Shown here: positions 1-7,859 of the stretch, piece after piece
Position numbering within the stretch: position 1 is the stretch's first letter
Layout: every line of letters starts with the position of its first letter
Source of the DNA: an uncultured Eubacteriales bacterium
GTDB taxonomy: Bacteria > Bacillota > Clostridia > TANB77 > CAG-508
Direction: 5' to 3'
Length of the DNA stretch: 35,950 nucleotides
Assembly: GCA_902492015.1 (NCBI GenBank)
Contig: CABUJR010000015.1
Coordinates: 1-35,950, forward strand
Notes under the pieces: model-generated
The model's input: the letters and a program-made list of their open reading frames with translations, nothing else
What the model was told of the DNA's origin: nothing
The model's database searches: none
Made by a program: the position numbers and the translations under genes

Positions 1-2
1 CT

Positions 3-130
3 GGTGAACCTCCATACTAAAATATTTTTTGTCCAATATTTTTGGTTCACCTCAACTGAAATTAGTTTTTCGTATTTTCGGCATAAAAATACAGTCATTA
101 TTTAGTAAACTTGCGAAGTGAGGCTCTATA
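3..130 (+). other. Hairpin-rich leader upstream of the mobilization genes, possible oriT region
   Basis: A perfect 8-bp inverted repeat GGTGAACC/GGTTCACC (3-10 and 44-51) encloses a second one, AAAATATT/AATATTTT (19-26 and 36-43). A third, GTATTTT/AAAATAC, sits at 72-78 and 86-92. None is followed by a T run, so they do not look like terminators. MobV relaxases nick next to an inverted repeat upstream of their own gene, so this is the natural place for oriT. I cannot identify a nick site with confidence. Confidence 0.3.
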
Positions 131-196
131 GAAAGTGAACTTTATTTATAAATTAATTGAATAAGAGAAAATCTAAAATAAAAGGAGATTAAAAAT

Positions 197-676
197 ATGA
201 AAAATAATAAAGTATATAAAGAATTTAAAATAAAAAATGTTCAAGATTACAAGTATAACAAATATAACAACTACAACAAAAAATACTATAATAAAACTCG
301 TAATCAAAAAAAGCAAAGATTCAATATTGATAAAGCTTTAGCTGATAAATTAGATAGAGAATTTAAGGAATATTGCCAAAATCTTATGAAAAAAGATAAA
401 CAAGCTATTTTAAATAGTGCTTATGAAATCACAGTAAAAGAAGAAATGAAAGACATAATAAAAGATATGGATTTATACGACCAAGAAAAAGAAATGATGT
501 TTTTACAAGATGATGTATTAAATGAGTTCTATCATGACTGGCTTGACTGTGATACACCTCTTGGAGACTCAATCAAAGAATGTTTAGAAGAATCCGTTGC
601 TACATTAACAAAATATGTTGGAATAAGAAAAGACCTAGCTTTATATAAAGAAAAAATAAAAAATAAAGAAAGATAG
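197..676 (+). CDS. DUF3848-like protein of the mobile element
   Basis: A 159-aa hydrophilic protein preceded by a good ribosome binding site (AAAGGAG, about 8 bases before the ATG). The first 40 residues are rich in Asn, Lys and Tyr and look disordered. Residues from about 45 to 135 fit the pattern I know from DUF3848: a Lys/Glu-rich helix, an AYEITVKEE segment, and later a YHDWLDCD segment followed by a short acidic helix. DUF3848 proteins are frequent in Bacillota mobile elements, but their function is unknown. It ends 10 bases before the relaxase and is probably co-transcribed with it, which would fit an accessory mobilization role. That role is inference. Confidence 0.6.
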   Translation: MKNNKVYKEFKIKNVQDYKYNKYNNYNKKYYNKTRNQKKQRFNIDKALADKLDREFKEYCQNLMKKDKQAILNSAYEITVKEEMKDIIKDMDLYDQEKEMMFLQDDVLNEFYHDWLDCDTPLGDSIKECLEESVATLTKYVGIRKDLALYKEKIKNKER

Positions 677-686
677 GTAAATCGTT

Positions 687-1358
687 ATGAGTTTTGCGAT
701 TATTAGAAATAGTAATTACAAAAAAGATAATCTAGCAGGACTATATAAACATAATGAAAGAAAAAACACTAATTATTCTAATACAGATATAAATAAAAAT
801 TATTCTTATAAAAATTATTCTCTTAAAAAATGTAACACTACTTACTGGAATTCATTTAAAACTTTGCAACAGCAATATGATTTAAAAGGCAGAATTATAA
901 GTACAACAAATATTCTTTGTGAATTTGTAATTACATCTGATAAAGAATTTTTTAAGAGAATTGGAGAAAAAGAAACTTTAAGATATTTTAAAACTGCATA
1001 CAGATTTGTAGCAAACTATCAAAATCTAGGAGAAGAATTTATTGTTTCTGCAAAAATACATAATGATGAAACAACACCACACATGCACATAGTTTTTGTT
1101 CCTGTTATCCACAAATTAGATACAAAAAGTGGAAAACAAATAAATAGAATCGCTTGTTCTGAATATTGGAAAGGTAAAGACAGTTATAAAAGACTACAAG
1201 ATAATTTTCATAAATATATGACACGAGCTGGATTTGAATTAGAAAGAGGACAAACAGGAAATACTCATATTGAAACAGATAAACTAAAGAAAATTACAGA
1301 TTATGAAGTACAAAAATACAAAATGCAAATAATTAGTTTAGAACAAGAAAAAAAATAA
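687..1358 (+). CDS. MobV/Pre family relaxase, catalytic domain
   Basis: This 223-aa frame carries the MobV (plasmid Pre/Mob) signature. There is a KHNERK box near residue 22 and the metal-binding HNDETTPHMH segment near residue 123, where the histidines coordinate the divalent ion used for strand nicking at oriT. Such enzymes start transfer of the element by cutting one strand and staying bound to it. The ribosome binding site is weak (AGGTAA). Intact MobV proteins have a long C-terminal coiled coil, and here that part lies in the next frame (1355-1693). The break is at a run of eight A, with the slippery heptamer A-AAA-AAA directly before the TAA stop. Either a real frameshift has shortened the protein or -1 slippage joins the two parts. 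Confidence 0.85.
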   Translation: MSFAIIRNSNYKKDNLAGLYKHNERKNTNYSNTDINKNYSYKNYSLKKCNTTYWNSFKTLQQQYDLKGRIISTTNILCEFVITSDKEFFKRIGEKETLRYFKTAYRFVANYQNLGEEFIVSAKIHNDETTPHMHIVFVPVIHKLDTKSGKQINRIACSEYWKGKDSYKRLQDNFHKYMTRAGFELERGQTGNTHIETDKLKKITDYEVQKYKMQIISLEQEKK

Positions 1359-1693
1359 TTGATACAGAAGAACTAAAAAAAGAATACAAAAGAATAATAC
1401 GCAAATTCAATACTTTGGCAACTCAATACACTAAAATCAAAAATTTAACTGACACTACTAATGAGAGATTAGAAGATATAGAAATAGAAAATCACAATAT
1501 AAAAGTTGAAAACTCAAAATTGAAACAAGATAATAAGAACTTAAAAAATTATATAAATAAAAGTATTGAATGGATAGCTATAATATTAGACTGGTCTATG
1601 GATAGAGTACATAAAATGATAAATAGTTTTGTAGAAAGAAAGGAAGATATAAAAGATGAACGAAAACATAAACTTAAATCAAACAAAAGATAA
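1355..1693 (+). CDS. C-terminal coiled-coil part of the MobV relaxase in the -1 frame
   Basis: Reading on in the -1 frame from the A8 run gives 112 more codons with no stop until 1691. The translation is a Lys/Glu/Asn-rich helical segment, with a stretch from about 1440 to 1560 showing heptad-like spacing of Leu and Ile. Coiled-coil tails of this kind close MobV proteins and serve in dimerization. Joined to the upstream frame it would make a 335-aa relaxase, a normal size for a small MobV. An independent start (TTG at 1415) has no convincing ribosome binding site, so I read this as part of the relaxase and not a separate gene. Its last 38 bases overlap the next gene. Confidence 0.65.
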   Translation: MIDTEELKKEYKRIIRKFNTLATQYTKIKNLTDTTNERLEDIEIENHNIKVENSKLKQDNKNLKNYINKSIEWIAIILDWSMDRVHKMINSFVERKEDIKDERKHKLKSNKR

Positions 1694-1934
1694 AGAATTA
1701 ACTATTGAGGAAATATTAATAAAAGAAGCAATTAAAAATATAGAAAATCCATTTAAAAATTTAACTGTAAAAGATGTAGCTAAAGATTTAAAAATGGGAG
1801 AAAATTTAACAAATGAATTATTTAGAAGAAAAGATTTCCCTTCTGTCAATATTGGTAAAACTAAAACAGTTACTTTGCTTGCATATATCCTTTGGAAAAT
1901 GCAAAAACAAGAAAATAATAAGGAAAATAAATAA
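1656..1934 (+). CDS. Excisionase-like helix-turn-helix protein
   Basis: A 92-aa protein starting at an ATG inside the tail of the relaxase frame, with an AGGAAG ribosome binding site about 9 bases upstream. Residues 38-75 (LTVKDVAKDLKMG, then FRRKDFPSVNIGKT) have the layout of a MerR/Xis-type winged helix: a 'subject module' helix-turn-helix, then an arginine-rich recognition loop. Small proteins like this directly before an integrase are excisionases that bend the attachment-site arms and direct recombination toward excision. The stop overlaps the integrase start by one base (TAATG), so the two are translationally coupled. It could alternatively be a transcriptional regulator. Confidence 0.7.
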   Translation: MNENINLNQTKDKELTIEEILIKEAIKNIENPFKNLTVKDVAKDLKMGENLTNELFRRKDFPSVNIGKTKTVTLLAYILWKMQKQENNKENK

Positions 1935-3175
1935 TGAGTGCTATAAAATATGATGATGTTTCTATATTTTATGATAAATCAAGAAATAGATATTACACAA
2001 AAGTAACTATAGAAAAGGGAAAACGTAAAACTATATATGGAAAAACAGAAGAAGAAGTTTTATTAAAAGCAAGAAAACTATTATATTCTTCTAAAAATAC
2101 AGATGTATTAGTTTCTGTTGGAACAACAATTCCAGATTTATTAAAATTACTATTAGAAAGAAAAGATAAGGCTGGAAAAGTTGGTAATGCACAATATACA
2201 AGAACTTTATATGTAATTAAAGATGTAGAAAGGTTTAAATTAGGAAATCTAAATATTAGAGATATTACTGAAAATAATCTTCAAGATTTTTTCGATGAAT
2301 TCGCTAAAAAATATTCAAATTCTTCTATTGATAAATGCTATTCAGCCATAAATGAAGCTTTAATATACGCAAAAAAGAAAAACTTTATAAAATACAATCC
2401 TTTAGAAGAAATTATAAAATCCAAAAGTCAAAAAGCAGATAAAGAAATTACCCCTCTTACTATTGAAGAGCAAAAAATATTTACACATTACTTAAAAAGT
2501 CTTACATTAGAAGATTATAAATTTAAAAATGTATTTTTAATTCAAATGTATGCAGGCCTAAGAATCGGAGAAGTTTTAGCATTAAAAACATCTGATATAG
2601 ACTTAAAAAATAATAAAATACATATTCAAAGGACTTTAACTACTGACAGGAATAACAAAATAATAATTGGAAATACACCTAAAACTAATGCAGGAAATAG
2701 AATTATTCCAATACCTGATATTATTTCTCCATATATTAAAGAACAATTAGAAGTTGGAAAAAATAATTTTGAAAATCTTCTATTTACAAACAATGATAAA
2801 CTTGTAAGACATAGCAATATGAATGACCAATTAAAAAGAAGACTTGTAAATCTTGGAATATATAATAATGGTCTTACAACTCATAGTTTAAGACATACAT
2901 ACGCAACAAGATGTATCGAAGGTGGTATGCAAGCAATAGTTCTTTCAAAACTTCTTGGGCATTCTGACATAAGAATAACACTAAACACCTATGTGAAAGT
3001 ATTTAACGAATATCAAACAAAATCTACAAAAGAAATAGAAGAATATTACAAAGAAATAGAGTTAGCTCAAAATCAAATAAACTCTAATACTCTTGAAATC
3101 CAAAAACTAAAAGATGAAAACTCTAAAATAATTCAATTTCCATTCAAAAACACGGATAACTTTTATACAAGATAA
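1934..3175 (+). CDS. int: Tyrosine recombinase / integrase (Tn916 Int-like)
   Basis: A 413-aa integrase with the three expected parts. Residues 5-50 resemble an AP2-like arm-binding domain (FYDKSRNRYYTKVTIEKGKR). Residues 60-165 form the SAM-like core-binding domain. The catalytic domain from about 175 has all active-site residues: R210 (YAGLRIGE), K250 (TPKT), H317-x-x-R320 (HSLRH), H343 (LLGHSD) and the nucleophile Y353 (NTYVKV). It cuts and rejoins DNA at the attachment sites to integrate or excise the element. About 50 extra residues after the tyrosine form a charged helix. It overlaps the excisionase-like gene by one base and is followed by a stem-loop terminator. The gene appears intact, so the element may still be movable. 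Confidence 0.93.
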   Translation: MSAIKYDDVSIFYDKSRNRYYTKVTIEKGKRKTIYGKTEEEVLLKARKLLYSSKNTDVLVSVGTTIPDLLKLLLERKDKAGKVGNAQYTRTLYVIKDVERFKLGNLNIRDITENNLQDFFDEFAKKYSNSSIDKCYSAINEALIYAKKKNFIKYNPLEEIIKSKSQKADKEITPLTIEEQKIFTHYLKSLTLEDYKFKNVFLIQMYAGLRIGEVLALKTSDIDLKNNKIHIQRTLTTDRNNKIIIGNTPKTNAGNRIIPIPDIISPYIKEQLEVGKNNFENLLFTNNDKLVRHSNMNDQLKRRLVNLGIYNNGLTTHSLRHTYATRCIEGGMQAIVLSKLLGHSDIRITLNTYVKVFNEYQTKSTKEIEEYYKEIELAQNQINSNTLEIQKLKDENSKIIQFPFKNTDNFYTR

Positions 3176-3187
3176 TACAAAATATAA

Positions 3188-3220
3188 ATTGTCTTTCTAA
3201 AATAGGAAGGCAATTTTTTA
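3188..3220 (+). terminator. Rho-independent terminator of the integrase operon
   Basis: An 11-bp stem (3188-3198 with 3204-3214, two G-U pairs) with a five-base loop is followed by a run of T. It starts 12 bases after the integrase stop. Confidence 0.8.
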
Positions 3221-3223
3221 TCC

Positions 3224-3272
3224 AAAAGTGTCCTCCAAAAATCTGTTTGGAGGACGCTTGGAGGACACTTTT
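3224..3272. repeat. Three-part repeat of a GTCCTCCAA motif, possible attachment-site region
   Basis: AAAAGTGTCCTCCAA (3224-3238) is perfectly complementary to 3258-3272. A further copy of the right arm, TTGGAGGAC (3247-3255), lies between them, so 3230-3238 can pair with either copy. The inner pair leaves an 8-base centre, like the overlap of a tyrosine recombinase core site. It could also be a second terminator, since T bases follow. Confidence 0.5.
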
Positions 3273-3384
3273 TTAAATTTTGAGAAATTTTTTTAAAGTT
3301 TGAAAAAGGCTAAAAGCATTGTCGCTATAAACATTTTTCCCTCTACCCCACTTTTTATCTAACTTTTGTTGACTAAAAATTGAA

Positions 3385-3435
3385 AAATCGAGTAAATCTT
3401 ACTCTCTCAATGAGATTAACAGATTTACTCGATTT
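3385..3435 (-). terminator. Terminator of the tRNA operon
   Basis: A perfect 15-bp stem (3385-3399 with 3421-3435) lies just after the tRNA-Thr 3' end. On the minus strand it is followed by TTTTTCAATTTTT. Confidence 0.88.
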
Positions 3436-3440
3436 AATAC

Positions 3441-3516
<76 letters not shown>

Positions 3517-3547
3517 ATTATATTTAATTTTATCACCTTATAAAAAA

Positions 3548-3622
3548 TGGTGACCCCTACGGGAATCGAACCCATGTCTCCGCCGTGAAAGGGCGATGTC
3601 TTAACCGCTTGACCAAGGGGCC
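3548..3622 (-). tRNA. tRNA-Glu (anticodon TTC), CCA encoded
   Basis: The reverse complement gives a 75-base cloverleaf with anticodon TTC in CTTTCAC, T loop GGTTCGATTCC, and an encoded CCA. Confidence 0.96.
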
Positions 3623-3627
3623 ATAAA

Positions 3628-3650
3628 AAGAATATCCTTTGGATATTCTT
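3628..3650 (-). other. Stem-loop between tRNA-Lys and tRNA-Glu
   Basis: A perfect 10-bp inverted repeat (AAGAATATCC, three-base loop, GGATATTCTT) fills almost the whole spacer between the two tRNAs. It lacks a T run, so it may be a processing signal for the precursor and not a terminator. Confidence 0.55.
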
Positions 3651-3726
3651 TGGTGAGCTATCCGCGACTCGAACGCGGGACAACTTGATTAAAAGTCAAG
3701 TGCTCTACCACCTGAGCTAATAGCCC
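3651..3726 (-). tRNA. tRNA-Lys (anticodon TTT), CCA encoded
   Basis: The reverse complement gives a 76-base cloverleaf with anticodon TTT in CTTTTAA, T loop GTTCGAGTC, and an encoded CCA. It is the first gene of the tRNA operon. Confidence 0.96.
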
Positions 3727-3768
3727 ATACATACTGAATGACAGTTGCGTAAAATCAACTGCTTTTAT

Positions 3769-3797
3769 ATATTACACTATTTTTTAACACTTGTCAA
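3769..3797 (-). promoter_or_regulatory. Sigma-A promoter of the tRNA operon
   Basis: TTGACA (3792-3797) and TAATAT (3769-3774) on the minus strand with a 17-base spacer. A 6-bp inverted repeat CAGTTG/CAACTG follows in the leader. The stretch from here to the terminator at 3983 holds no gene that I can see. Confidence 0.85.
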
Positions 3798-3982
3798 CAC
3801 TTTTTTTAAACTTTTTTTATTTTTAATATATTTTTTTAATAATACTTATAAAATTGAGATACTATTGATTTTTCTTGCCTTTTCTTCTTTATAAATTTTG
3901 TAAAATAACCTTTGCGTGCATATTTAGCAGAACTTTTACACAACTGGAAACATAGCAGAACTTTTCATTATATAATTATATA

Positions 3983-4020
3983 AAAATAAGGAGTTCAAAT
4001 ATTTTGGACTCCCTATTTTT
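3983..4020 (-). terminator. Terminator after the pyrophosphorylase/mutase gene
   Basis: A long AT-rich stem with a GGAGT/ACTCC core, ending in T bases on the minus strand, starts 12 bases after the stop codon. Confidence 0.75.
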
Positions 4021-4031
4021 TATTTTATTTT

Positions 4032-6998
4032 CTATTTTTCAGATAATTCTAACATAGATTTCTTTAATTTTTCTAGTTTCTTTTCTGAATCTTCAATAGA
4101 TTTTCCTTTAACTCCCATATAGAATTTAACTTTTGGCTCTGTTCCTGATGGTCTTACACAACACCATGCAGAATCTTCTAAGTCATAATATAATACATTT
4201 GATGTTGGTAGTCCTGTTTCAGTTTCCTTACCTGTTTTTACATCTAATATAGTTCCTTTTTGATAATCTCTAACTTTTGTTACTTTATATCCTCCCAATT
4301 CTTTTGGTGGATTATTTCTTATTGTTTCCAAAAGTTCTTTTATTTTAATTGCTCCATCAGCACCTTTTAAAGTAATTGTTGAAATACCTTCTTTATAGAA
4401 ACCATATTTTTTGTAAATATTCATCATTTGATTCCATAAAGTTAATCCTTTTTTCTTATAATATGCTGCTGCTTCGCAAAGTATCATAACTGCAGTTATA
4501 GCATCTTTGTCTCTTGCATGTGTTCCAACTAAACAACCATAACTTTCTTCAAATCCAAATAAATATTCATTACTTCCTGTTTGTTCAAAGTTTCTAATTT
4601 GTTCTCCTATATATTTGAATCCTGTTAATACTTCTATAAAATCTATTTTATATTCTTCTGCTATTGCTATTGCTAAGTTTGAAGAAACTATTGTTGATAT
4701 TAATGCTCCATTTTTTGGTAACATTTTTTTAGTTTTTTTCTGTGATAATATATATTCTGCAATTAATAATCCAGACATATTTCCTGTGAATGGCATATAT
4801 TCACCTGTTTTACTATCTTTAGCTAAAACTCCTAATCTATCTGCATCAGGATCAGTTGCTAAAACTAAATCAGCATTTTCTTTTTTAGCAAGTTTTAATG
4901 CTAAATCAAAAGCTTTTAAATCTTCTGGATTTGGATAATCGACTGTTGGAAAACTTCCATTTGGTAATTCTTGTTCTGGTACTACATAAACATTTGAAAA
5001 TCCTAAATCTTCTAATACTGTTTGTACCGGTATATTTCCTGTTCCATGCAATGGAGTATAAACAATTTTCAAATCTTTTTCTACTTCTTTTATAATTTCT
5101 GGATTTAATACTTGTTTTTTAATTGCTTTTAAGTATAATTTATCCATTGCTTTTCCTATTACATTATATAATCTTAATTTTTTAGCTTCTTCTAATGTAA
5201 TAGATCTTATTAATGAATAATCTTTTACTTTATTTACTTCAGCAATAATCTCCTTGTCATGTGGAGCAACTATTTGTGCGCCATCATCCCAATATACTTT
5301 ATATCCATTGTATTCTGGTGGATTATGGCTTGCTGTAATCATAATTCCTGCAGTACATCCTAATTCTCTTACTGCAAATGATAATTCTGGAACTGGTCTT
5401 AATGAATCAAATATATATGTTTTAATTCCATTTGCATTTAAGCAAAGTGCTGTTGCCTCACTAAATTCTGGTGACATATTTCTTGAATCATAAGCAATCA
5501 CAACACCTTTAGCTTCTGTTCCTTGTCTTAAAATATAATTTGCTAAACCTTGAGTTGCTTTTGTAACAGTATAAACATTCATTCTATTTGTACCATTACC
5601 TATAACACCTCTCATTCCTGCTGTCCCAAATTCTAAGTCTTTATAAAATCTATCTTTTATCTCTTCTTCATTTCCTGCAATAGTTAATAATTCTTTTCTT
5701 GTTTCTTCATCGAATAACGGATTTGTTGACCAATCTTTATACTTTTTAGTATATTCTACTTTATTCATATAGTCTTTATATAATTTTCTTGCTGTTTCTG
5801 GACTATCTTGTCCTACAGCATTTTTAATAGGAGCAAATTCTTCTTCTCTTTTTACTCTTAGAACAACTACATCATCAAATAATTCGTAAGAATCAAATAT
5901 GAACATTTCAAATTTATATGCATTAGGCTCTGTTCCCTCAATTACTTTGCCATTTTCATCTACATATTTTGCCTTTTTTACTGCTGTATGATAAGGAAGT
6001 TTCATTTCACTAACTTTCTCTAATCCTTTTATATTGTATAAATGGAAAATAGCATTTGCATCACCATAAACAAGTGATCTATCATCATCTCTTAAGTTTG
6101 CCATTTCTTCAGATATTTCTGTATACTCTATAACACCCACTTTTTTATTTTTTCTACAGAAAACACCAACTTTTTCTTTAGGGTCTGTTTTTGCTATTGA
6201 TTTAACTGCACCTAAAACTTTATTGTGTATAGACATTCCTATTAATAATGGATCTACTGGCTTTACTAATACATTATCAACACCATTAATAAATACCCAT
6301 TCAATTCCATTTTGTTTCATTTCATCTATTACATGATTTTTTTCCATTGATTGTAATGTTCCACCATGTCCATTAGCAGCTTTTTTTACCATTCCGTTTT
6401 CTTCAAGTAAAATTTTACCTGTTAATGAAAGCATTGGTAGTTCACCTTGTTTAAAAAATCTAATTGCTTCTTTTGGATAACCAAAATAATTATGTTCTTC
6501 GAAAAAGGCAACTGTTGCATCATTATTTTCTCTACTAGTCATTATATACCAAGGAATTACTGTATCATATTTTCTCCATGCTTCTTTAATTGTATCACAT
6601 AAAGCTTCAAAAATAGATTTATTAGTTTCTGTATCAAATACAAATGTTCCTTTTGGTCCTTTATGTCCTAATCTTGTTCCTTGTCCTCCTGCCATAGTAA
6701 CAACAGCAAATTTATTATACTTTATTGCTTCTATACCTTTCTTTTCATACATATCACGTTCTGCAACTGTTAATTTAGATTTGTCTACATGCTCTATTGG
6801 CTCAATAGTAACTTTTCCTAAATCTACTGGTTTTGTTGCTTTTTCATAAAGTTCTTCCATTAAATCAAAATCAATATCTTTTATTTGATTTAATAATTCT
6901 TTTTTTTGTTCATCATTCATTTCGTCATATTTTAAAAGTAAATGCTCTTGTCCATATTTTTTTAGTACTTTTTTTATACTATCTAGTTCTTCTTCCAT
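4032..6998 (-). CDS. Bifunctional UDP-sugar pyrophosphorylase / alpha-phosphohexomutase fusion
   Basis: A 988-aa fusion of two normally separate enzymes. Residues about 60-400 are a UDPGP/UAP-family nucleotidyltransferase: AGGQGTRLG (103-111), the nucleotide loop with PKGTF (115-119), a GHGGTLQ box (210-216) and a GVDN metal-site segment (239-242). Residues about 420-988 are a complete phosphoglucomutase/phosphomannomutase of the PgcA/PGM2 type: catalytic Ser557 in TASHNPP, metal loop DPDADR (716-721), sugar loop GFEESYG (815-821) and phosphate loop RPSGTEPK (949-956). The mutase would turn hexose-6-phosphate into hexose-1-phosphate, and the other half would couple it to UTP, giving a UDP-sugar for envelope polymers. 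Whether the sugar is glucose or N-acetylglucosamine cannot be told by eye. The gene is monocistronic, with ribosome binding site AAAGGAG and its own promoter. Confidence 0.9.
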   Translation of the reverse strand: MEEELDSIKKVLKKYGQEHLLLKYDEMNDEQKKELLNQIKDIDFDLMEELYEKATKPVDLGKVTIEPIEHVDKSKLTVAERDMYEKKGIEAIKYNKFAVVTMAGGQGTRLGHKGPKGTFVFDTETNKSIFEALCDTIKEAWRKYDTVIPWYIMTSRENNDATVAFFEEHNYFGYPKEAIRFFKQGELPMLSLTGKILLEENGMVKKAANGHGGTLQSMEKNHVIDEMKQNGIEWVFINGVDNVLVKPVDPLLIGMSIHNKVLGAVKSIAKTDPKEKVGVFCRKNKKVGVIEYTEISEEMANLRDDDRSLVYGDANAIFHLYNIKGLEKVSEMKLPYHTAVKKAKYVDENGKVIEGTEPNAYKFEMFIFDSYELFDDVVVLRVKREEEFAPIKNAVGQDSPETARKLYKDYMNKVEYTKKYKDWSTNPLFDEETRKELLTIAGNEEEIKDRFYKDLEFGTAGMRGVIGNGTNRMNVYTVTKATQGLANYILRQGTEAKGVVIAYDSRNMSPEFSEATALCLNANGIKTYIFDSLRPVPELSFAVRELGCTAGIMITASHNPPEYNGYKVYWDDGAQIVAPHDKEIIAEVNKVKDYSLIRSITLEEAKKLRLYNVIGKAMDKLYLKAIKKQVLNPEIIKEVEKDLKIVYTPLHGTGNIPVQTVLEDLGFSNVYVVPEQELPNGSFPTVDYPNPEDLKAFDLALKLAKKENADLVLATDPDADRLGVLAKDSKTGEYMPFTGNMSGLLIAEYILSQKKTKKMLPKNGALISTIVSSNLAIAIAEEYKIDFIEVLTGFKYIGEQIRNFEQTGSNEYLFGFEESYGCLVGTHARDKDAITAVMILCEAAAYYKKKGLTLWNQMMNIYKKYGFYKEGISTITLKGADGAIKIKELLETIRNNPPKELGGYKVTKVRDYQKGTILDVKTGKETETGLPTSNVLYYDLEDSAWCCVRPSGTEPKVKFYMGVKGKSIEDSEKKLEKLKKSMLELSEK

Positions 6999-7045
6999 TA
7001 TGTTTTACTCCTTTCTATTCTTCGAGTCATTTTTAACTTGGATAT

Positions 7046-7074
7046 ATATTATATCATTTTTAGTTTTTAGTCAA
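7046..7074 (-). promoter_or_regulatory. Promoter of the pyrophosphorylase/mutase gene
   Basis: TTGACT (7069-7074) lies 17 bases from TAATAT (7046-7051). An overlapping TATAAT (7048-7053) with TG two bases upstream would form an extended -10. Confidence 0.7.
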
Positions 7075-7191
7075 CAACAGCTTTTTATTAAATTATATTA
7101 TTGTATTTTTTGCTTATTTTTCAAGCATTTCTTATTTTTTAAAAATTATAAATAGATATTGACAAACTAAATTTCATATCGACATGCTATT

Positions 7192-7668
7192 CTATAATTG
7201 TGATTTTATTGTTTTTCTTTCTTGTGCATTTTGTGAATTTTTTATGATTTCAAACTTTCCAGTAGTATTAAGTATTCCAGAATATTTTTCACAAATCTCT
7301 CTTAAATTTTTTACATTTTCTAGATTATAACAATTTATTATTTCATAAAAATTACTATTTTTGTCAATGCTATCATTTACCTTATTTATAAACTCTTCTC
7401 CTCCTATAACTATTGCGATATCCTTTCTTAAGGATTCTTCACTAATCTCTTTTTTACATTTTTTCCAACCAAGATTTAATATTTTTTCTGCTTCTCCTTC
7501 AAAAACTTTTACTTGTTTCAAATATTTTTTTACATCTGAAGAAATATCTTTTTGAGAAAATATTACAAACTCTTTTTGTGCTTTTATTTTTTCATCTATA
7601 TATGGCATTAATACTGTTAATAAGTGATATTCACTTACATAAAAATTACAAAATTTTTGATTACTCAT
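7192..7668 (-). CDS. Conserved-looking hypothetical cytosolic protein
   Basis: I do not recognise this family. The open frame extends to 7710, but the start at 7668 is preferred because GGAGGTG lies 6 bases before that ATG, giving 158 aa. The protein is soluble, with no signal peptide or membrane segment. An N-terminal alpha/beta-looking stretch (NFYVSEYHLLTVLMPYI) is followed by charged helices, a hydrophobic AIVIGGEEF segment near residue 90 and a lysine-rich tail. It is divergent from spoIIR and has its own promoter, so it is probably transcribed alone. Nothing in the sequence ties it to sporulation other than the neighbour. Confidence 0.75.
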   Translation of the reverse strand: MSNQKFCNFYVSEYHLLTVLMPYIDEKIKAQKEFVIFSQKDISSDVKKYLKQVKVFEGEAEKILNLGWKKCKKEISEESLRKDIAIVIGGEEFINKVNDSIDKNSNFYEIINCYNLENVKNLREICEKYSGILNTTGKFEIIKNSQNAQERKTIKSQL

Positions 7669-7700
7669 AATCCGCACCTCCATATATTTAAACCTTTTTG

Positions 7701-7729
7701 ATTGTATCATTTAGAATACCAAATATCAA
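7701..7729 (-). promoter_or_regulatory. Promoter of the 158-aa hypothetical gene
   Basis: TTGATA (7724-7729) and TACAAT (7701-7706) on the minus strand, 17 bases apart, about 33 bases before the chosen start. Confidence 0.75.
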
Positions 7730-7859
7730 TTTAATTCGTACTTGCTTTTTCGACACATATCCAATTTTGGTATAAATTATTTTTTTTGCATATTTTTATA
7801 ATTTTAGTAAATACTTAGATTATTAAATATTTTTTATTTTAGAAAGGAATTATAAAAGT

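Larger units (their letters stand above)
1..3280 (+). mobile_element. Integrative mobilizable element, right part (left end outside window)
   Basis: Five plus-strand reading frames run head to tail with tiny gaps or overlaps: DUF3848 protein, MobV relaxase (two frames), excisionase-like HTH protein and tyrosine integrase. A relaxase plus Int/Xis without mating-pair genes is the usual content of an integrative mobilizable element, which borrows a conjugation channel from a helper. The integrase lies next to the right end, as is common. The right boundary is inferred to fall between the integrase stop (3175) and the tRNA terminator (3385). No matching att repeat can be shown because the left end is not in the window. 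Confidence 0.75.

Noticed and set aside
3925..3965. Direct repeat TAGCAGAACTTTT, two copies 28 bases apart
   Set aside because: Only two short copies exist, with no third unit, so this is not a CRISPR array. No gene on either strand depends on it.
4615..7036. Plus-strand open frames opposite the pyrophosphorylase/mutase gene
   Set aside because: They are antisense shadows of a gene with complete enzyme motifs and have no ribosome binding sites.
7090..7140. Stem TGCTT/AAGCA as terminator of the 158-aa hypothetical gene
   Set aside because: The T run is on the wrong strand for that gene and the stem has only five pairs.
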